Shown piece after piece: positions 5,239 through 6,930 of a stretch of 6,930 bases of DNA. This stretch comes from Methanimicrococcus sp034006575 (GTDB lineage: Archaea > Halobacteriota > Methanosarcinia > Methanosarcinales > Methanosarcinaceae). Under the pieces are notes generated by a model, which was not told the origin of the DNA, did no database searches, and worked only from the letters and a program-made list of their open reading frames with translations. The DNA is taken from contig JAVESN010000086.1 of assembly GCA_034006575.1 (NCBI GenBank), positions 1 through 6,930 of the forward strand. Direction: 5' to 3'. Position 1 is the stretch's first letter. The number at the start of each line of letters is the position of its first letter. Position numbers and translations under genes: made by a program.

Positions 5239-5748
5239 ATGGAAAAAAAAATTCAAGGAAACGTTTGGAAATTCGGAAACGATATCGATACCGATGTCAT
5301 CATTCCCGGAAAATATCTTCGAACGACCGATATGCAGATTTTTGCAGACCATGCTATGGAAGGCATTGATCCCGATTTTTCAAAAAATGTTAAAAAAGGC
5401 GACATTTTAATCGCCGGTGAAAATTTCGGCTGCGGCTCTTCAAGAGAACAAGCCCCGCTTGCTTTGAAATATGCTGGTGTCTCATGCGTGATTGCCAAAT
5501 ATTTCGGCCGAATCTTTTTCAGAAACGCAATCAATGTCGGACTTCTCATCATTGAAGCGGACGTGGACGCAGAAGACGGCGATTCCGCGGAAGTGGATTT
5601 AGAAAGCGGCGTCATCCGTGTTTATCCGAAAGAAAATCCGGAGAATGTCCGAGAATATTCGACCGGTAAGCTGCCGGACTTTTTACTGGACATTCTCAAT
5701 GACGGCGGTTTGGTGGCGCATCGAAAAAAACAAAATGCGGCGGATTGA
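5239..5748 (+). CDS. hacB: Homoaconitase small subunit (HacB/AksE)
   Basis: The product is 169 aa, the normal size for small subunits of the isopropylmalate isomerase/homoaconitase family. Two family motifs are clear: DIDTDVIIPGKYL (15-27) and NFGCGSSREQAPLALK (62-77). The substrate loop reads YLRT (26-29). From published work on the Methanocaldococcus enzymes, an Arg-Thr here marks homoaconitase, while LeuD-type isopropylmalate subunits carry YLVY. R28 and T29 therefore point to the cis-homoaconitate and longer substrates of coenzyme B synthesis rather than to leucine. The iron-sulfur cluster sits in the large subunit, which is not in this window. The next gene, aksF, encodes the following step. 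Translation probably starts from GTGAT at 5231-5235. The stop codon falls in the first unit of an ATTG microsatellite. Confidence 0.9.
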   Translation: MEKKIQGNVWKFGNDIDTDVIIPGKYLRTTDMQIFADHAMEGIDPDFSKNVKKGDILIAGENFGCGSSREQAPLALKYAGVSCVIAKYFGRIFFRNAINVGLLIIEADVDAEDGDSAEVDLESGVIRVYPKENPENVREYSTGKLPDFLLDILNDGGLVAHRKKQNAAD

Positions 5749-5779
5749 TTTATTTATTGATTGATTAATTGATTGATTG
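5744..5779. repeat. ATTN tetranucleotide microsatellite between hacB and aksF
   Basis: Nine units stay in strict 4-base register: ATTG, ATTT, ATTT, ATTG, ATTG, ATTA, ATTG, ATTG, ATTG. The first unit overlaps the hacB stop codon, and the last G is the first base of the aksF ribosome binding site GGTGAT. Almost all of the 39-bp intercistronic gap is therefore repeat and ribosome binding site. Confidence 0.9.
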
Positions 5780-5784
5780 GTGAT
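5779..5784 (+). promoter_or_regulatory. Ribosome binding site deciding the aksF start
   Basis: GGTGAT matches the archaeal Shine-Dalgarno consensus and is followed by TTT and the ATG at 5788. It argues for that ATG over an in-frame TTG at 5773, which lies inside the microsatellite. The 11-base context GTGATTTTATG is identical in front of hacB. Confidence 0.7.
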
Positions 5785-5787
5785 TTT

Positions 5788-6849
5788 ATGAGACTTGCGG
5801 TTGTTGAAGGAGACGGTATCGGAAAAGAAGTGATTCCCGAAGCTGTTGCCATTTTTGATTATTTTAATGAAACGTATCATTGGAAAATTGAAAAAGTTCC
5901 GGTCGACGTCGGATTCGGAAAATGGGAGCGAACCCGAAGCGCCGTAACGGATGAGGATATCCGCCTTCTAAAAACGTGTGACTGTATCTTATTCGGTGCC
6001 GTTACAACGGTGAACGACCCTTCTTATAAAAGCGTTCTTTTAAGAATTCGCAAAGAATTGAATTTGTATGCCAACGTTCGTCCCCTTAAACCGATTCCCG
6101 GAATTTATAAACTTTTAAAAATCAAAGACCGGAAAGAAAAAAACATCGATATCGTTATCGTTCGTGAAAATACGGAAGGTCTTTATTCCGGCCTTGAAGA
6201 AATCGGCGAAGAGAAATCAACGACGATCCGCGTGATTACAAAAAAAGCCTCCGAGAAAATCGCGGCGTTCGCTTGCAATTTAGCAAAAGAGCGCCAAAAC
6301 CAGTTAACGATTGTTCATAAATCCAATGTTTTAAAGTCCGACCAATTATTTTTAAAAACCTGTTTGTCGGTTTCAAAAGAAGAAAACATCGCGGCATCCG
6401 ATAAATTGGTTGACATATTTGCTTATGATTTGATGATGCGCCCTCAAAAATACGATGTCGTCGTGACGACAAATCTGTTCGGCGACATCCTCAGCGATTT
6501 GGGCGCCGCATTGCTCGGCAGCATCGGTTTAGCGCCGAGCGCGAATATCGGCGACACTCAAGCCTTTTTTGAACCCGTTCACGGCAGCGCGCCCGACATT
6601 GCCGGAAAAGGCATCGCAAACCCGATGGCCGCCATTCTCAGCTTGAAAATGATGCTGGAACACATCGGAAAAACCCGCGAAGCCGCTTTAATCGAGCGTT
6701 CCGTCGCCGCAGCCGTCTCCGATAAAATCGTAACCCCCGATTTGGGCGGTCCTTACTCCACAAAAGAAGTCGGCGATTACATCCTCAGCAAAGTTCGGCA
6801 ATACGACGCCGCTTCCTTCTGTTTGGAAAACGCCCACGATTCCCTCTAA
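5788..6849 (+). CDS. aksF: Homoisocitrate dehydrogenase (AksF)
   Basis: The product is 353 aa, a beta-decarboxylating dehydrogenase of the isopropylmalate/isocitrate family. Motifs in order: VVEGDGIGKEVIPEA (5-19), LLRIRKELNLYANVRP (84-99), the substrate arginines R88, R98 and R126, RENTEGLYSG (126-135) with Y133, HKSNVLK (177-183) with K178, the metal ligands D209, D233 and D237 in NLFGDILSDLGA, and HGSAPDIAGKGIANP (265-279). D270 suggests NAD+ rather than NADP+. LYANVRP and the spacing of the substrate arginines match methanogen AksF as I remember it, and the adjacent HacB with a homoaconitase loop supports that over LeuB. The reaction oxidises and decarboxylates homoisocitrate and its one- and two-carbon homologues to 2-oxoadipate, 2-oxopimelate and 2-oxosuberate for coenzyme B. 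It is probably co-transcribed with hacB (39-bp gap). LeuB cannot be excluded outright. Confidence 0.87.
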   Translation: MRLAVVEGDGIGKEVIPEAVAIFDYFNETYHWKIEKVPVDVGFGKWERTRSAVTDEDIRLLKTCDCILFGAVTTVNDPSYKSVLLRIRKELNLYANVRPLKPIPGIYKLLKIKDRKEKNIDIVIVRENTEGLYSGLEEIGEEKSTTIRVITKKASEKIAAFACNLAKERQNQLTIVHKSNVLKSDQLFLKTCLSVSKEENIAASDKLVDIFAYDLMMRPQKYDVVVTTNLFGDILSDLGAALLGSIGLAPSANIGDTQAFFEPVHGSAPDIAGKGIANPMAAILSLKMMLEHIGKTREAALIERSVAAAVSDKIVTPDLGGPYSTKEVGDYILSKVRQYDAASFCLENAHDSL

Positions 6850-6859
6850 ATCTTTGAAA

Positions 6860-6897
6860 ATGAAATCACAACGGATCTTTTTTCATAACCCTTTTTT
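6860..6897 (+). terminator. T-rich terminator region after aksF
   Basis: Downstream of the aksF stop, a weak 6-bp inverted repeat (ATGAAA 6860-6865, TTTCAT 6881-6886) overlaps a T-run at 6878-6883. A second T-run follows at 6892-6897. Archaeal termination depends mainly on such U-rich tracts, so this is the likely end of the hacB-aksF transcript. Confidence 0.4.
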
Positions 6898-6930
6898 GTT
6901 TTTTGTTTTTTGTTTTTGTTTTTTGTTTTT
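6892..6930. repeat. TTTTTTG heptanucleotide tandem repeat
   Basis: Units of T6G, T6G, T6G, T5G and T6G, then T5, run to the edge of the window, so the tract probably continues beyond it. It is one more tandem repeat immediately downstream of a gene, with a period unlike the others in this window. Confidence 0.85.

Noticed and set aside
5773..5787. TTG start for aksF five codons before the ATG.
   Set aside because: It lies inside the microsatellite, and the ribosome binding site GGTGAT falls after it, directly before the ATG at 5788. The family N-terminus begins with that Met.
6892..6930. Assembly or sequencing artefact at the right edge.
   Set aside because: The T6G units are regular and similar low-complexity arrays occur inside the window, so a real tandem repeat is more likely. 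The window edge prevents proof.

Overview
The window looks like chromosome of a low-GC methanogenic archaeon, most likely of the order Methanosarcinales. A host-associated genus such as Methanimicrococcus is a guess from the AT richness. The evidence is a methanogenesis-specific gene (methanogenesis marker protein 11), two adjacent genes for the 2-oxosuberate/coenzyme B pathway (homoaconitase small subunit and homoisocitrate dehydrogenase), archaeal-type Shine-Dalgarno sequences (GGAGTGAT, GGTGAT, GAGGT) and TATA-like boxes. No rRNA, tRNA, insertion sequence or CRISPR array was seen.

Layout: (1) 1-190 is a pyrimidine-rich direct repeat with an 86-bp period. (2) 262-972 (+) is radC, a JAMM-motif protein. 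(3) 978-1118 is an AT-rich tandem array with an 11-bp period. (4) 1267-2178 (+) is mmp11. (5) 2225-3097 (-) is an MTA/MTI phosphorylase, convergent with mmp11. (6) 3098-4010 is a 913-bp intergenic region holding a 13/14-bp minisatellite of about 31 units, a hairpin and the promoter region of the next gene. (7) 4011-4928 (+) is a polytopic membrane protein of unknown function. (8) 4929-5238 is an AT-rich spacer with a hairpin and a promoter-like box. (9) 5239-5748 and 5788-6849 (+) are hacB and aksF, probably one operon, separated by an ATTG microsatellite. (10) The window ends in a T6G heptanucleotide tandem tract.

How the genes relate: HacB, with a large subunit encoded elsewhere, and AksF catalyse successive steps of the 2-oxoacid chain elongation that builds the heptanoyl arm of coenzyme B, the thiol co-substrate of methyl-coenzyme M reductase. 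Mmp11 is restricted to methanogens but its role is not known to me. The phosphorylase recycles the methylthio-nucleoside left after S-adenosylmethionine use, and its base-site Asn points to the deaminated substrate (methylthioinosine). RadC and the membrane protein have no clear link to the others.

The most unusual property is the intergenic DNA. Nearly every spacer carries its own tandem repeat with a different period (86, 11, 15, 13/14, 4 and 7 bp). The left-edge repeat and the central minisatellite appear to share a core word (GGAAAAC followed by a purine-rich tail) in opposite orientations. Long open frames over the minisatellite are by-products of its composition and are not annotated as genes.
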